A stretch of 64,000 nucleotides of DNA from JAXMHB01 sp046346965 (GTDB taxonomy: Bacteria > Pseudomonadota > Gammaproteobacteria > Xanthomonadales > SZUA-5), in assembly GCA_046346965.1 (NCBI GenBank), contig JAXMHB010000001.1:62001-126000 (forward strand), given 5' to 3'. Every line of letters starts with the position of its first letter. Position 1 is the first letter of the stretch. Both the position numbers and the translations under genes were made by a program. Below, one piece after another: positions 46,244 through 56,933 of the stretch. The notes beneath the pieces were generated by a model, which was not told the DNA's origin, did no database searches, and saw only the letters and a program-made list of their open reading frames with translations.

Positions 46244-47552
46244 CGCCAGCCTGCCCGCGGGCGGCTGGCCGCAGGACATCCTGCGCCGATTGCGCCTGGG
46301 CGAGCCGCTGGACACCGCGGCCATCCACGCGGCGGTCGCCGGCATCGCGGATGGCGGCTGGTCGGATGCCCAGGTGGGCGCCTTTGCGATGGCGGTGTGC
46401 CTGCGCGGCATGGAGGCGGCGCAGATCCGCGAGCTGACGCTGGCGATGCGCGACAGCGGTGCGTGTCTGCGCTTTGCCGATCTGCCCGGCCCGCTGGTGG
46501 ACAAGCATTCCACCGGCGGCATCGGCGACAACGTCAGCCTGATGCTGGGGCCCATGCTCGCCGCCTGCGGCGCCTACGTGCCGATGATCTCCGGTCGCGG
46601 CCTGGGTCACACCGGCGGCACGCTGGACAAGCTGGAGGCGATCGCCGGCTATCGCTGCGAGGTGGATCTCGGCACCTTGCAGCGCGTTGTCGGCGCGGTC
46701 GGCGTGGCCATCGTCGGCGCCAGCGCAGCGTTGGCACCGGCCGATCGGCGCCTCTATGCCATCCGTGATGTGACTGCCACGGTGGACTCCATCGCGCTGA
46801 TCACCGCCTCGATACTGGCCAAGAAGCTGGCCGAAGGCCCGCAGGCGCTGGTGCTCGACGTCAAGCGCGGCAGCGGCGCCATGATGGTCGATCCAGACCA
46901 GGCGCGGGCGCTGGCGCAGAGCCTGGTGCAGGTCGCCAGCCAGTGCGGCGTGCGCACACGCGCGCTGTTGACCGATATGCACGAGCCGCTGGCACCGGCC
47001 GTCGGCAATACGCTGGAATTGGAGCTCGCGATCCGCTACCTGCAGGGGCAATCGCGGCCGGGGCGTCTGCATGCGGTGACGCTGGCCTTGGGCGAGGCGT
47101 TGTTGTGCGATGCCGGGATTGCCGTCGATGCGGCCGACGCGCGTGCACGCCTGCTCGCCGCGCTCGACAGCGGTGCCGCCTGGGAACGCTTTGAACGGAT
47201 GGTGCACGCGCTGGGCGGCGATCTGGCGCAGCCGAGGCCGCGGGCACCCTGTGTGCGCCCAGTGCTGGCGGGGCGCGCCGGCTATCTGCACGTCCTCGAT
47301 GCGCGTGCGCTCGGGCTGGTCGTGGTCGCGCTCGGTGGCGGGCGGCGCCAGCCCAGCGATCGTATCGATCATCGGGTCGGACTGGATCTCTGCCTGCCGC
47401 ATGGCAGCGCCGTCGAGGTGGACACGCCCTTGCTGATGCTGCACGCCGCCAGCCCGGCGGCGGCCGACGCGGCGGAAGCCGCCCTGCGCCGGGCACTTCG
47501 GATCGACGACCAGCCGCCGGCGACCCATCTTTTGATTGAGGCCATCGCATGA
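46233..47552 (+). CDS. deoA: Thymidine phosphorylase
   Basis: Pyrimidine nucleoside phosphorylase, 439 aa, releasing thymine and deoxyribose 1-phosphate. Motifs: LVDKHSTGGIGDNVS, then SGRGLGHTGGTLDKLE (the family signature), LITASILAKKLAEG and DVKRGSGAMM. GTG 46233 overlaps the deoC stop; a longer form would duplicate deoC sequence in another frame. Its stop overlaps deoB (ATGA). Confidence 0.96.
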   Translation: MVIDASLPAGGWPQDILRRLRLGEPLDTAAIHAAVAGIADGGWSDAQVGAFAMAVCLRGMEAAQIRELTLAMRDSGACLRFADLPGPLVDKHSTGGIGDNVSLMLGPMLAACGAYVPMISGRGLGHTGGTLDKLEAIAGYRCEVDLGTLQRVVGAVGVAIVGASAALAPADRRLYAIRDVTATVDSIALITASILAKKLAEGPQALVLDVKRGSGAMMVDPDQARALAQSLVQVASQCGVRTRALLTDMHEPLAPAVGNTLELELAIRYLQGQSRPGRLHAVTLALGEALLCDAGIAVDAADARARLLAALDSGAAWERFERMVHALGGDLAQPRPRAPCVRPVLAGRAGYLHVLDARALGLVVVALGGGRRQPSDRIDHRVGLDLCLPHGSAVEVDTPLLMLHAASPAAADAAEAALRRALRIDDQPPATHLLIEAIA

Positions 47553-48769
47553 GCCGCGTGCTGTGTCTGGTGCTCGATTCGCTCGGCATCGGTGCTTTGC
47601 CGGATGCCGCCGACTACGGCGATGCCGGGGCCGACACGCTGGGCCACATCGCCGCCTGGTGCGCGCGGCCGCTGGCCCAGGGTGGGCGCGGTCGCGTGCT
47701 GGATCTGCCGCAGCTGCGTCTGGCCGGACTCGGTCATGCCTACGCGTTGGTGCACGGCGAGCCGCCGGCCGGCTGGCAGGCAGAGCACGTCCCGCAGTGG
47801 CATTGGGGCGCCGCGCGCGAGCAATCGCGCGGCAAGGACACGGTGTCCGGGCACTGGGAGATGATGGGCCTGCCGGTGCCCTGGGACTGGGGCTATTTCA
47901 GCGCGCCGGTGGAGTCCTTTCCGGCCGAGTTGATCGCCGCACTGGCCGCCGCCGCCGGCACCACGGGCGTGCTCGGCCGTTGCCACGCCTCCGGTACGGC
48001 GATCATCGAGCAGCTGGGCGCTGCGCACGAAGAGAGCGGCTGGCCGATCGTCTACACCTCGGCGGATTCGGTGCTGCAGATCGCGGCGCATGAGCAGCAC
48101 TTTGGCCGCGAGCGCCTGTACGCGTTGTGCGCGCAAGCGCGCGGGCTGGTCGATCACTGGCGCATCGGCCGCGTGATTGCGCGCCCCTTTCTGGGCGATC
48201 GCGTGCACGGCTACGCGCGCACCACCGGGCGCCGCGATTACGCCGTCCCGCCGAGTGCGCCGACCTTGCTGGATCGGCTCTGCGCCGACGGTGGTCAGGT
48301 GATCGCGATCGGCAAGATCCACGACATCTTCGCCGGTCGCGGCATCAGCCGCAGCATCTCGGCCTACGGCATCGACGGTCTGCTCGACGCCAGTCTGGCT
48401 GCGCTGCGCACGGCGCCGGCGCGCACGCTGGTCTACACCAACTTGGTCGACTTCGATCAGGAGTATGGTCACCGACGTGATGTCGCCGGCTACGCGCAGG
48501 CGCTCGAAGGCTTCGATGCGCGTCTGCCGGAGCTGATCGCGGCGCTCGGCCCGGAGGACGTGTTGGTGCTGACCGCCGATCACGGCAACGATCCCAGCTG
48601 GCACGGCAGTGACCACACCCGCGAGCACGTGCCGCTATTGCTGCACTCGCCTGCGCGCGGCGGCGAGACGCTCGGTGTGCGCGACAGTTTTGCCGATCTG
48701 GCGCAGACGCTGGCCGGCACTTTCGGTCTGCCGCCGCTGACGCATGGCCTGGCCTTTGCCTGGAGTTGA
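47549..48769 (+). CDS. deoB: Phosphopentomutase
   Basis: 406 aa, alkaline-phosphatase superfamily, interconverting (deoxy)ribose 1-phosphate and 5-phosphate so that DeoA and DeoD products can feed DeoC. Metal-binding motifs are VLDSLGIGALPDA at the start, HDIFAGRGIS in the middle, and LTADHGNDPSWHGSDHTRE near the end. The ATG overlaps the deoA stop by four bases. Confidence 0.97.
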   Translation: MSRVLCLVLDSLGIGALPDAADYGDAGADTLGHIAAWCARPLAQGGRGRVLDLPQLRLAGLGHAYALVHGEPPAGWQAEHVPQWHWGAAREQSRGKDTVSGHWEMMGLPVPWDWGYFSAPVESFPAELIAALAAAAGTTGVLGRCHASGTAIIEQLGAAHEESGWPIVYTSADSVLQIAAHEQHFGRERLYALCAQARGLVDHWRIGRVIARPFLGDRVHGYARTTGRRDYAVPPSAPTLLDRLCADGGQVIAIGKIHDIFAGRGISRSISAYGIDGLLDASLAALRTAPARTLVYTNLVDFDQEYGHRRDVAGYAQALEGFDARLPELIAALGPEDVLVLTADHGNDPSWHGSDHTREHVPLLLHSPARGGETLGVRDSFADLAQTLAGTFGLPPLTHGLAFAWS

Positions 48770-48772
48770 CGC

Positions 48773-49480
48773 ATGAGTACGCCGCACAACGAGGCTGCAC
48801 CCGGCGATTTCGCCGACACGGTGCTTCTGCCCGGTGACCCGCTGCGGGCCCGCTACATCGCCGAGCAGCACCTGACCGGCGCCCGCTGCGTCAATCGCGT
48901 GCGCAACATGGAGGCTTACACCGGCCACTACCAAGGCCGCGCGATCTCGGTGATGGGGACCGGCATGGGCATCGCTTCCTGCTCGATCTACGCCACCGAG
49001 TTGATCGAGCACTACGGCGTGCGGCGGCTGCTGCGCATCGGCACCTGCGGTGCGGTATCGCCGCGTTTGGCGCTGGGCGATCTGGTGCTGGCGCAGGGCG
49101 CTTGCACCGATTCCGGCGTCAACCGCACCCGTTTTCTGGGATACGACTACGCGGCGATCGCCGATTGGTCCTTGCTGCGCGCGCTGGCGGACGCCGGCCA
49201 GGCTGCCGGCCTGCCGATCCACGTGGGCAACGTGTATTCCACCGACCTGTTCTACGGCGGCCATCCAGCGCTGCTGGCGACGTTGGAGCGCCTCGGTGTG
49301 CTCGGCATCGAGATGGAAGCGGCCGGCCTCTACGCGCTGGCCGCCGAACGCGGCGCGCAGGCGGCGGCGCTGTTGACGGTCTCGGACCACCTCGGTCTGC
49401 ACACGCACATGAGCCCGGAGCAGCGTCAGCTGGGCCTGGACCGCATGATCCGCGTGGCGCTGGCCGCCTGCCTGGCCTGA
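48773..49480 (+). CDS. deoD: Purine nucleoside phosphorylase (DeoD type)
   Basis: Hexameric-type phosphorylase, 235 aa, splitting purine (deoxy)nucleosides. Motifs are PGDPLRARYIAE for phosphate, GTGMGIASCSIYATEL, and IEMEAAGLYALAA with TVSDHL carrying the catalytic Asp. Last gene of the deo operon, four bases after deoB. Convergent with the aquaporin gene. Confidence 0.96.
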   Translation: MSTPHNEAAPGDFADTVLLPGDPLRARYIAEQHLTGARCVNRVRNMEAYTGHYQGRAISVMGTGMGIASCSIYATELIEHYGVRRLLRIGTCGAVSPRLALGDLVLAQGACTDSGVNRTRFLGYDYAAIADWSLLRALADAGQAAGLPIHVGNVYSTDLFYGGHPALLATLERLGVLGIEMEAAGLYALAAERGAQAAALLTVSDHLGLHTHMSPEQRQLGLDRMIRVALAACLA

Positions 49481-49484
49481 GGCC

Positions 49485-50156
49485 TCAGCGGCTGTCGGCG
49501 GAACCGAACATCCAGCGCGCGCACAGCAGCGCCAGCACCGCGCCGAGCAACTGAGCGAGGATGAAGCCCGGCACATCGTCAGGGCGGATGCCGGCAAAGC
49601 TGTCGCTCAGCGAACGCGCGATGGTGATGGCCGGATTGGCGAAGGAGGTGGATGCGGTGAACCAGTAGGCGGCGCCGATCCAGCCCGCCACCATCCACGG
49701 CGCGTCCTCGGCGCGCCGATGACCGAGCACCACCATCAGCAGCCCGAAGGTAGCGACGCCTTCGGACAGCCATTGTCCAGGGCCGGTGCGCACATGCGTG
49801 GCGCTCTGCAGCAAGCTGAGATCGAACATCGCATGCGCCAGCACGGCGCCAGCGCAGCAGCCGGCAATCTGCACCAGCAAGTACAGACTGCCCTCGCGCC
49901 AGGACAGGCGCTGGCGCAACATCGCCACCAGCGACACCGCCGGATTAAAGTGCGCGCCGCTGATCGGGCCCAGCAGCGCGATCAGCGCCGCCAGCACGGC
50001 CACGGTGGCGCCGGTGTTGGCCAGCAGCGCCACCGCCGTGTTGCCGCCGGCCAGCCGCTCGGCCATGACGCCCGAGCCCACCACCGTCGCGGTGAGCAGC
50101 AGCGAACCCAGGGCCTCGGCGGCCACCCGTTGTGACTGCGTGCGTGGAAGCGTCAT
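49485..50156 (-). CDS. Aquaporin-family channel
   Basis: Major intrinsic protein, 223 aa, six membrane helices with the two half-helix motifs HFNPAV and FANPAI. Start MTLPRTQSQRVAAEALG at 50156; the longer upstream frame is not hydrophobic in the right places. Selectivity (water, glycerol or metalloid) cannot be set from these motifs; the group resembles small AqpZ/AqpS-type channels. It lies 14 bases after the deaminase gene on the same strand. Confidence 0.88.
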   Translation of the reverse strand: MTLPRTQSQRVAAEALGSLLLTATVVGSGVMAERLAGGNTAVALLANTGATVAVLAALIALLGPISGAHFNPAVSLVAMLRQRLSWREGSLYLLVQIAGCCAGAVLAHAMFDLSLLQSATHVRTGPGQWLSEGVATFGLLMVVLGHRRAEDAPWMVAGWIGAAYWFTASTSFANPAITIARSLSDSFAGIRPDDVPGFILAQLLGAVLALLCARWMFGSADSR

Positions 50157-50170
50157 CGCGTTGGTCCCGC

Positions 50171-50730
50171 TCAGTAAATCGTGCCTTCCAGCTCGCGGTA
50201 ACGCGCCAGCACGGCGCGCGCCTGGTCGCGGCAGATGTCGCGTTCGACCTGGATGCCGCGGCGATTCAATTCCCCCACCCAGTCGGCGGGCAGCGGGCCC
50301 TCGTCGAAGCCAGTCAGCGCCTCGACGTCCTCGGCGCGTGCGCCGATCCGCAACGTGTCGATGCCGGCCCACACGGTGGCGCCGAAGCACTGGCAGCAGG
50401 GCTGCGAACTGGTGGCCAGCGTGATCGGCTGGCCGATGGCATTCAGCCGGAACTGCTGCAGACGCTGCTGGGCCATCATGTAGGCCATGATTTCGGCATG
50501 CGCCACTGAGCAGCTTTGCTGAATCACCCGGTTGACGCCGATGGCGATCAAACGGCCTTCTGCGGTGAACACCGCGGCGCCGAAGGGGCCGCCACTGTGC
50601 TGCTCGATGTTCATCCGCGACAGCTCGATCGCCAGTCCGACCTGATCCTCGGGCGTCTCGTAGCGGCGCTGCATATCGATGGTCTGCTGCGTCCAGGCCG
50701 GCAGCGTCAGATGCACTTGCACGGGCAGGA

Positions 50731-50734
<4 letters not shown>
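50171..50734 (-). CDS. Nucleoside / guanine deaminase family protein
   Basis: Zinc deaminase of the cytidine-deaminase-like fold, 187 aa. Zinc and catalytic motifs are VAHAEIMAY (HAE) and SSQPCCQCFGA (PCxxC). The residues around HAE resemble guanine deaminase and nucleoside deaminases more than TadA. The ATG overlaps the glnS stop. Its closeness to the deo operon suggests nucleobase salvage; the exact substrate is unsure. Confidence 0.85.
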
Positions 50735-52464
<1,730 letters not shown>

Positions 52465-52615
52465 GCGAGTGAGCAGTGGTCTGGCAAACCCGCGATTTTG
52501 CGGCAAGCGCGCGCGAGTAGCCAGAGTGCGCGAGTCGCGCCGTTGCCGGCGCGGTTCAGCGCTGGCAGCCGGGTGCTGGCATGCTGGCAGCTTCGCTCTA
52601 GCCTGGATTGCCGCC

Positions 52616-53260
52616 ATGCAGCGCATCGACGGTCGCCCCTGGGATCCGGCGCAGCCGCCTGTCGCACTCGACGGCTGGCAACTGCCGCCTGCGCAGTGGC
52701 AGGCATTGCGCGAGGCTTATGCGGTGCCGCCGCGGGCCTATCACCACCTGGGCCATGTGCCGGATGTGCTGGAGCATTGCGCCACCTTGCATCGAGTCAC
52801 CGCCTGGACGGCGCCGCGCGTGACCTATCTGGCGGCCTGCTATCACGATGCGGTGTACGTGCCCGGCCGGCGCGACAACGAGCAGCGCAGTGCCGACCTG
52901 TTGCGCGATCACGCGCTGCGCTTTGGTGGGATCGATGCCGACACGCTGGCCTGCGCCTGCGACTGGATCCTGCTGACGACGCGCCATGGGCAGCTGGACG
53001 GGCAGGGCGTCGCTGCCGAGGCGGCGCGTTTTCTGGATGCCGACATGGCGATACTGGCCGCGCCTGCAGACGTGTTTGCCCGCTATGACGCGGCGATTGC
53101 CGAGGAGCATCGCGGTGTCGTGCCGGGCTTCGTCTACCGCTACGCGCGCCGGCGCTTCCTGTCCGGCCTGCTGCGGCGACCGATCTATCTGAGCGCGGAA
53201 GGACAGTCGCTGTGGGAAGCTGCGGCACGGCACAATCTGCAGGCAGCGCTGCGACGATGA
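52616..53260 (+). CDS. HD-superfamily phosphohydrolase-like protein
   Basis: A 214-aa protein of the predicted metal-dependent HD superfamily. The metal residues are in YHHLGHVPDVLEH, ACYHDAVYV (the HD pair) and FLDADMAILA. Substrate unknown. ATG 52616 is used because the family start (W.LP..QWQALREAY) lies about 25 residues in. Its stop overlaps the methyltransferase start (ATGA), so the two genes are coupled. Confidence 0.82.
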   Translation: MQRIDGRPWDPAQPPVALDGWQLPPAQWQALREAYAVPPRAYHHLGHVPDVLEHCATLHRVTAWTAPRVTYLAACYHDAVYVPGRRDNEQRSADLLRDHALRFGGIDADTLACACDWILLTTRHGQLDGQGVAAEAARFLDADMAILAAPADVFARYDAAIAEEHRGVVPGFVYRYARRRFLSGLLRRPIYLSAEGQSLWEAAARHNLQAALRR

Positions 53261-53997
53261 CACCGTTCAAGGATCATTTTTCCGGCCACGCGGCACTGTA
53301 TGCCGCGGCGCGCCCGCATTACCCGGACGCGCTGTACGCATGGCTGGCGGCGCAGGCGCCGGCGCGGCGACTCGCGGTGGACGTGGGCTGCGGCAACGGA
53401 CAAGCGACGCTCGCGCTGGCGGCGCATTTCGAGCGCGTGATCGGGATCGATCCCAGCGCTCAGCAGCTTGCTGCAGCGCCCGCGCATCCGAGGGTGTGTT
53501 ACGAGGTTCGCGCCGCCGAGGATCTCGCCGCGATCGACGCCGATCTGGTCACCGTGGCACAGGCGCTGCACTGGTTTGACGTCGGCCGCTTTTATGAGGC
53601 GGTGAAGGCCGCGCTTGCGCCCGGCGGTGTGCTGGCGGCCTGGAGCTACGGACTGATGCGCTGCGATCCGCTGATCGATGAGGAACTGGACGCCCTGGAA
53701 GCCTCGATCCGGCCGTGGTGGCCGCCCGAGCGCGCGCATGTGGACTCGGGCTATCGCAGCCTGCCGTTCCCCTTTGCGGAGATTCCGGCGCCGGCCTTCG
53801 ATATGGAGGCGCACTGGACACTCGCTCAGCTGCTCGACTATCTGCGGACTTGGTCCGCGGTGCGTCGCCACGATCAGGCCAGCGGAGCGGATGTCATCGC
53901 CGATGTCACCCCGGCGCTGACCCGCGCTTGGGGCGATCCAGCGCGGGTGCGGCGCGTCTTTTGGCCACTGGCCCTGCGCGTGGGCCGGGTCGCATAA
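53257..53997 (+). CDS. Class I SAM-dependent methyltransferase
   Basis: A 246-aa protein with the SAM-binding motif AVDVGCGNGQATLALA near residue 38, the acidic IGIDPSAQQL and the VTVAQALHWFD motif of the ubiE/tehB-like group. Substrate unknown. Start at 53257 overlaps the preceding stop. The dehalogenase-like gene follows after 32 bases on the same strand. Confidence 0.88.
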   Translation: MTPFKDHFSGHAALYAAARPHYPDALYAWLAAQAPARRLAVDVGCGNGQATLALAAHFERVIGIDPSAQQLAAAPAHPRVCYEVRAAEDLAAIDADLVTVAQALHWFDVGRFYEAVKAALAPGGVLAAWSYGLMRCDPLIDEELDALEASIRPWWPPERAHVDSGYRSLPFPFAEIPAPAFDMEAHWTLAQLLDYLRTWSAVRRHDQASGADVIADVTPALTRAWGDPARVRRVFWPLALRVGRVA

Positions 53998-54029
53998 CTG
54001 CAGCCCAAAATCGACCCGAGTACCGAGCG

Positions 54030-54776
54030 ATGCGGACTGTGCTGATCACCCACGTGCGCGAGTTTGCCGGCCCGCCGGCGCAAGCAGCGCTGCTGCAGGC
54101 AGGTTTGCGCGTCTGTGTGCACGATGCGAGCTTCGCAGATCCTGCTCAGCATGCGCGCTACGCCGCCACCCATCCGCAGGTGCGGGTTTTGGGCGCGCAG
54201 ACGCCGGCTGACTTGATCGACGCCGTGCATCAAGTAGCCGGCGGACTGGACGTGGTGGTCAGCAACGACGCCTGGCCGGCCATCAGTGCGCCGGTCGCGA
54301 GTGCGCGCCTGGACGATCTGCGCGAGACGCTGGATCGCCTGGTGGTGTTTCCGTTTGCGCTGATGCAGGCGGCGATTCCCCATCTGCTGGCCGCCGCACA
54401 GGCGCGCGTGGTGATGATCACTTCCAGTCGCACGCGCCTGCCGGCGCCGGGCGGCGCCATCCCGGATGCCGCGCGCGCGGCGGTCAATGCGCTGGTGAAA
54501 TCGCTCAGCTTGGAGCTGGCGCCGCATCAGGTGCCGGTGAACGCGATTGCCCCCAATTTTCTGTACAGCGAAACCTATTTCCCGCGTGCCCGCTTCCTGG
54601 ATGACGCGCTCGGGCGCCAGTACGTCGCCGAGTCGGTGCCGATCGGACGACTCGGTCAGCCGGAGGAAATCGGCGAGCTGATCGCCTATCTGGCGACCAT
54701 GCAGGGCAGCTTCATGACCGGTGCGATCATCGACTTCACCGGCGGCTGGCCGGCCGCGCGCCCGCGACCAGGCTGA
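54030..54776 (+). CDS. Halohydrin-dehalogenase-like SDR without catalytic Tyr
   Basis: A 248-aa short-chain dehydrogenase homologue of the halohydrin dehalogenase (Hhe) group. It matches that group in VLITHVREFAGPPAQAALL (no NAD-binding Gly triad), LDVVVSNDAW, FPFALMQAAIPHLL, NAIAPNFLYSETYF and RLGQPEEIGELIAYLA. The family's Ser is kept (MITSS) and the Arg of the Ser-Tyr-Arg triad is present (DAARAAVN), but the Tyr position four residues before that Arg is Pro. Either catalysis differs or the protein is not a dehalogenase. Start 54030 (MRTVLITH). Confidence 0.78.
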   Translation: MRTVLITHVREFAGPPAQAALLQAGLRVCVHDASFADPAQHARYAATHPQVRVLGAQTPADLIDAVHQVAGGLDVVVSNDAWPAISAPVASARLDDLRETLDRLVVFPFALMQAAIPHLLAAAQARVVMITSSRTRLPAPGGAIPDAARAAVNALVKSLSLELAPHQVPVNAIAPNFLYSETYFPRARFLDDALGRQYVAESVPIGRLGQPEEIGELIAYLATMQGSFMTGAIIDFTGGWPAARPRPG

Positions 54777-54806
54777 CGCACCCATTCAACACGTTCTGGA
54801 TTTCCC

Positions 54807-55256
54807 ATGTCCGTTTACGAACTCGCGCAGATCAACATTGCTTACCTCAAGGCACCGCTCGATTCCCCTGAACTCCGTGACTTTGTCGACAATCTCGCCC
54901 GCGTGAACGCTATGGCCGATGCCGCAGACGGTTTTCGCTGGCGCCTGCAAACCGAAGAGGGTGATGCCAGCGGACTACGGCCCATGGGGCCGGAGGTGTT
55001 GATCAACGTCTCGGTCTGGCGCGATCTGGACGCCTTGATGGACTACGCCTTCCGTTCCGAGCACGCAGAGTTCATCCGCCGGCGGCGGGAATGGTTCGTG
55101 CGCACCGATCAGGCCTATGCCGCGCTCTGGTGGGTGCCGCAGGGCCATCGCCCCGATGCGTCGGAGGCGGTAGCCGCATTGATGCACCTGCAGACGCACG
55201 GGCCGAGTCCGCGCGCCTTCACTTTCAAGGACCGCTACCCGCCGCCGTCCCTCTGA
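54807..55256 (+). CDS. DUF3291 protein
   Basis: A 149-aa protein of the DUF3291 family, recognised by YELAQINIAYLKAPLDSPEL, FRWRLQTEEGDA, LINVSVWRDLDALMDYAF and AALWWVPQGHRP. The fold is probably a dimeric ferredoxin-like (antibiotic-monooxygenase-like) barrel, and small-molecule binding is possible. Function not known. It follows the SDR gene by 30 bases and may share its transcript. Confidence 0.85.
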   Translation: MSVYELAQINIAYLKAPLDSPELRDFVDNLARVNAMADAADGFRWRLQTEEGDASGLRPMGPEVLINVSVWRDLDALMDYAFRSEHAEFIRRRREWFVRTDQAYAALWWVPQGHRPDASEAVAALMHLQTHGPSPRAFTFKDRYPPPSL

Positions 55257-55384
55257 GGACGGTCAAGCCCGTCAACATTCGTCGGGCGGGCGCTGTCAGG
55301 GCAATTGCGTATGGGCCCTGATGTAGGCAGCGGGTTCAGTCCGCATTCCGTATCCTCCGCGCGGCCGGCGGGTGGAGGATGCGG

Positions 55385-56743
55385 ATGAGCGAGAGCGAGC
55401 GTTACGAGCGCAAGACCCGACAACTGCGGCTGCTGTCCGAGGCCCTGGAGAGCGGTCGGCTGGCGCCGGTCAAACGCATGCTCGGTACGCTGACGCCCGG
55501 CGAGACCGCGCGCGTGCTGGAGTCGCTGCCGCCGGACAAACGCCGCGTGGTCTGGGGTCTGGTCGATCCCGAGGACGACGGTGAGGTGCTGGTCCATGTC
55601 GCCGAGGAGGTCCGCGACGGCCTGCTCGCCGAGATGGACAACGAGGAACTGATCTCGGCGCTGAACTCGCTGGACGTCGACGACCTGGCCGACATGGTCG
55701 ACGATCTGCCGCAGCAGCTGATCGAAGAGCTGCTGCGCGGCATGGACCGCGACCATCGCGATCGCCTGGAGCAAGTGCTGTCCTATCCCGAGGACAGCGC
55801 CGGTCGCTTGATGAACACCGATGTGATCACCGTGCGCGCCGACGTCGCCGTCGACGTGGTACTGCGCTACCTGCGCATGCGCGGCGAGGTGCCCGAGCAC
55901 ACCGACCATCTGTTCGTGCTCAATCGCAACGGCCGCTACATCGGTCGCGTGGCGCTGACCGCGTTGTTGACGTCCGATCCGGATCGCACCATCGCCGAGA
56001 TCGTCGACGACTCGCTGCCCGCGATCCGCGCCACGACGACGCTGGATCAGGTGTCCGAGGAGTTCGAGAACCATCGTTTTGTGTCGGCACCAGTGGTGGA
56101 TGCCGACAATCGTCTGGTCGGGCGGATCACCGTCGACGACGTCATCGACCTGGTGCGTGACCGCGCCGAGCACGATCTGATGTCGATGGCCGGCTTGAAC
56201 GAAGAAGAGGACATGTTCGCCCCGGTCGCAGCGGCCAGCCGCCGCCGCGCGATCTGGCTGGGCATCAATCTGTTGACGGCCTTCCTGGCAGCCTGGGTGA
56301 TCGGCCGCTTCGAGGCCACGTTGGAGCAGATCGTCGCGCTGGCGGTGCTGATGCCAGTGGTCGCCAGCATGGGCGGCGTCGCCGGCACGCAAACGCTGAC
56401 GCTGATCGTCCGCGGTCTGGCCCTGGGTCAGGTCAGCTGGAACAACGCCCGCGACCTGCTCTGGCGTGAACTGGCGATCGGCGGCGTCAACGGTCTGCTG
56501 TGGGCGCTGGTGATTGCGCTGGTCGCCTGGGGCTGGTTTGGCGATCTCCGAATCGCCGGCGTCATCGGCGCCGCGATCATCATCAATCTGCTCGCCGCCG
56601 CGCTCTCCGGCGTCCTCATTCCCCTGCTGCTCAAGCGCTTCGCCGTCGACCCGGCACTAGCCGGCGGCGTGGTGCTGACCACCGTCACCGACGTCGTCGG
56701 CTTCCTCGCTTTCCTGGGCTTGGGGACTTTGTTTTTGCTCTAA
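55385..56743 (+). CDS. mgtE: Magnesium transporter MgtE
   Basis: Inner-membrane Mg2+ channel of 452 aa. The cytosolic N domain (about 1-120, ALNSLDVDDLADMVDDLP) and two CBS domains (YPEDSAGRLM starts the first, about 130-255) gate the pore. Five membrane helices follow (VLMPVVASMGGVAGTQTL is the pore signature). ATG 55385 is preferred to 55379 because GGAGG at 55374-55378 leaves no room for the latter. Confidence 0.95.
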   Translation: MSESERYERKTRQLRLLSEALESGRLAPVKRMLGTLTPGETARVLESLPPDKRRVVWGLVDPEDDGEVLVHVAEEVRDGLLAEMDNEELISALNSLDVDDLADMVDDLPQQLIEELLRGMDRDHRDRLEQVLSYPEDSAGRLMNTDVITVRADVAVDVVLRYLRMRGEVPEHTDHLFVLNRNGRYIGRVALTALLTSDPDRTIAEIVDDSLPAIRATTTLDQVSEEFENHRFVSAPVVDADNRLVGRITVDDVIDLVRDRAEHDLMSMAGLNEEEDMFAPVAAASRRRAIWLGINLLTAFLAAWVIGRFEATLEQIVALAVLMPVVASMGGVAGTQTLTLIVRGLALGQVSWNNARDLLWRELAIGGVNGLLWALVIALVAWGWFGDLRIAGVIGAAIIINLLAAALSGVLIPLLLKRFAVDPALAGGVVLTTVTDVVGFLAFLGLGTLFLL

Positions 56744-56756
56744 CGGCTAGGGGCGC

Positions 56757-56933
56757 GAGGGCACGCAAGAGCGCGAGGGCACGAGGGCACGAGGGCACGA
56801 GGGCACGAAAAGGCTCGCAAGCCAGGAGAATGTGTCAAGAACCAAACCACCACAGCAGCGCTTGGCTTTCGGCTTCAAGCCCTTGCGTGCCCTCGTGCCC
56901 TCCGCTTTGCTTGAGCGTGCCCTCGTGCCCTTC
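56757..56933. repeat. Octamer tandem repeat with inverted partners
   Basis: Four contiguous GAGGGCAC units at 56775-56806 and a single unit at 56757-56764. The complementary CGTGCCCTCGTGCCC occurs at about 56886-56900 and 56915-56931, so the stretch can form a long hairpin between the convergent mgtE and transpeptidase genes, perhaps a two-way terminator. No gene in the loop. Confidence 0.85.
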
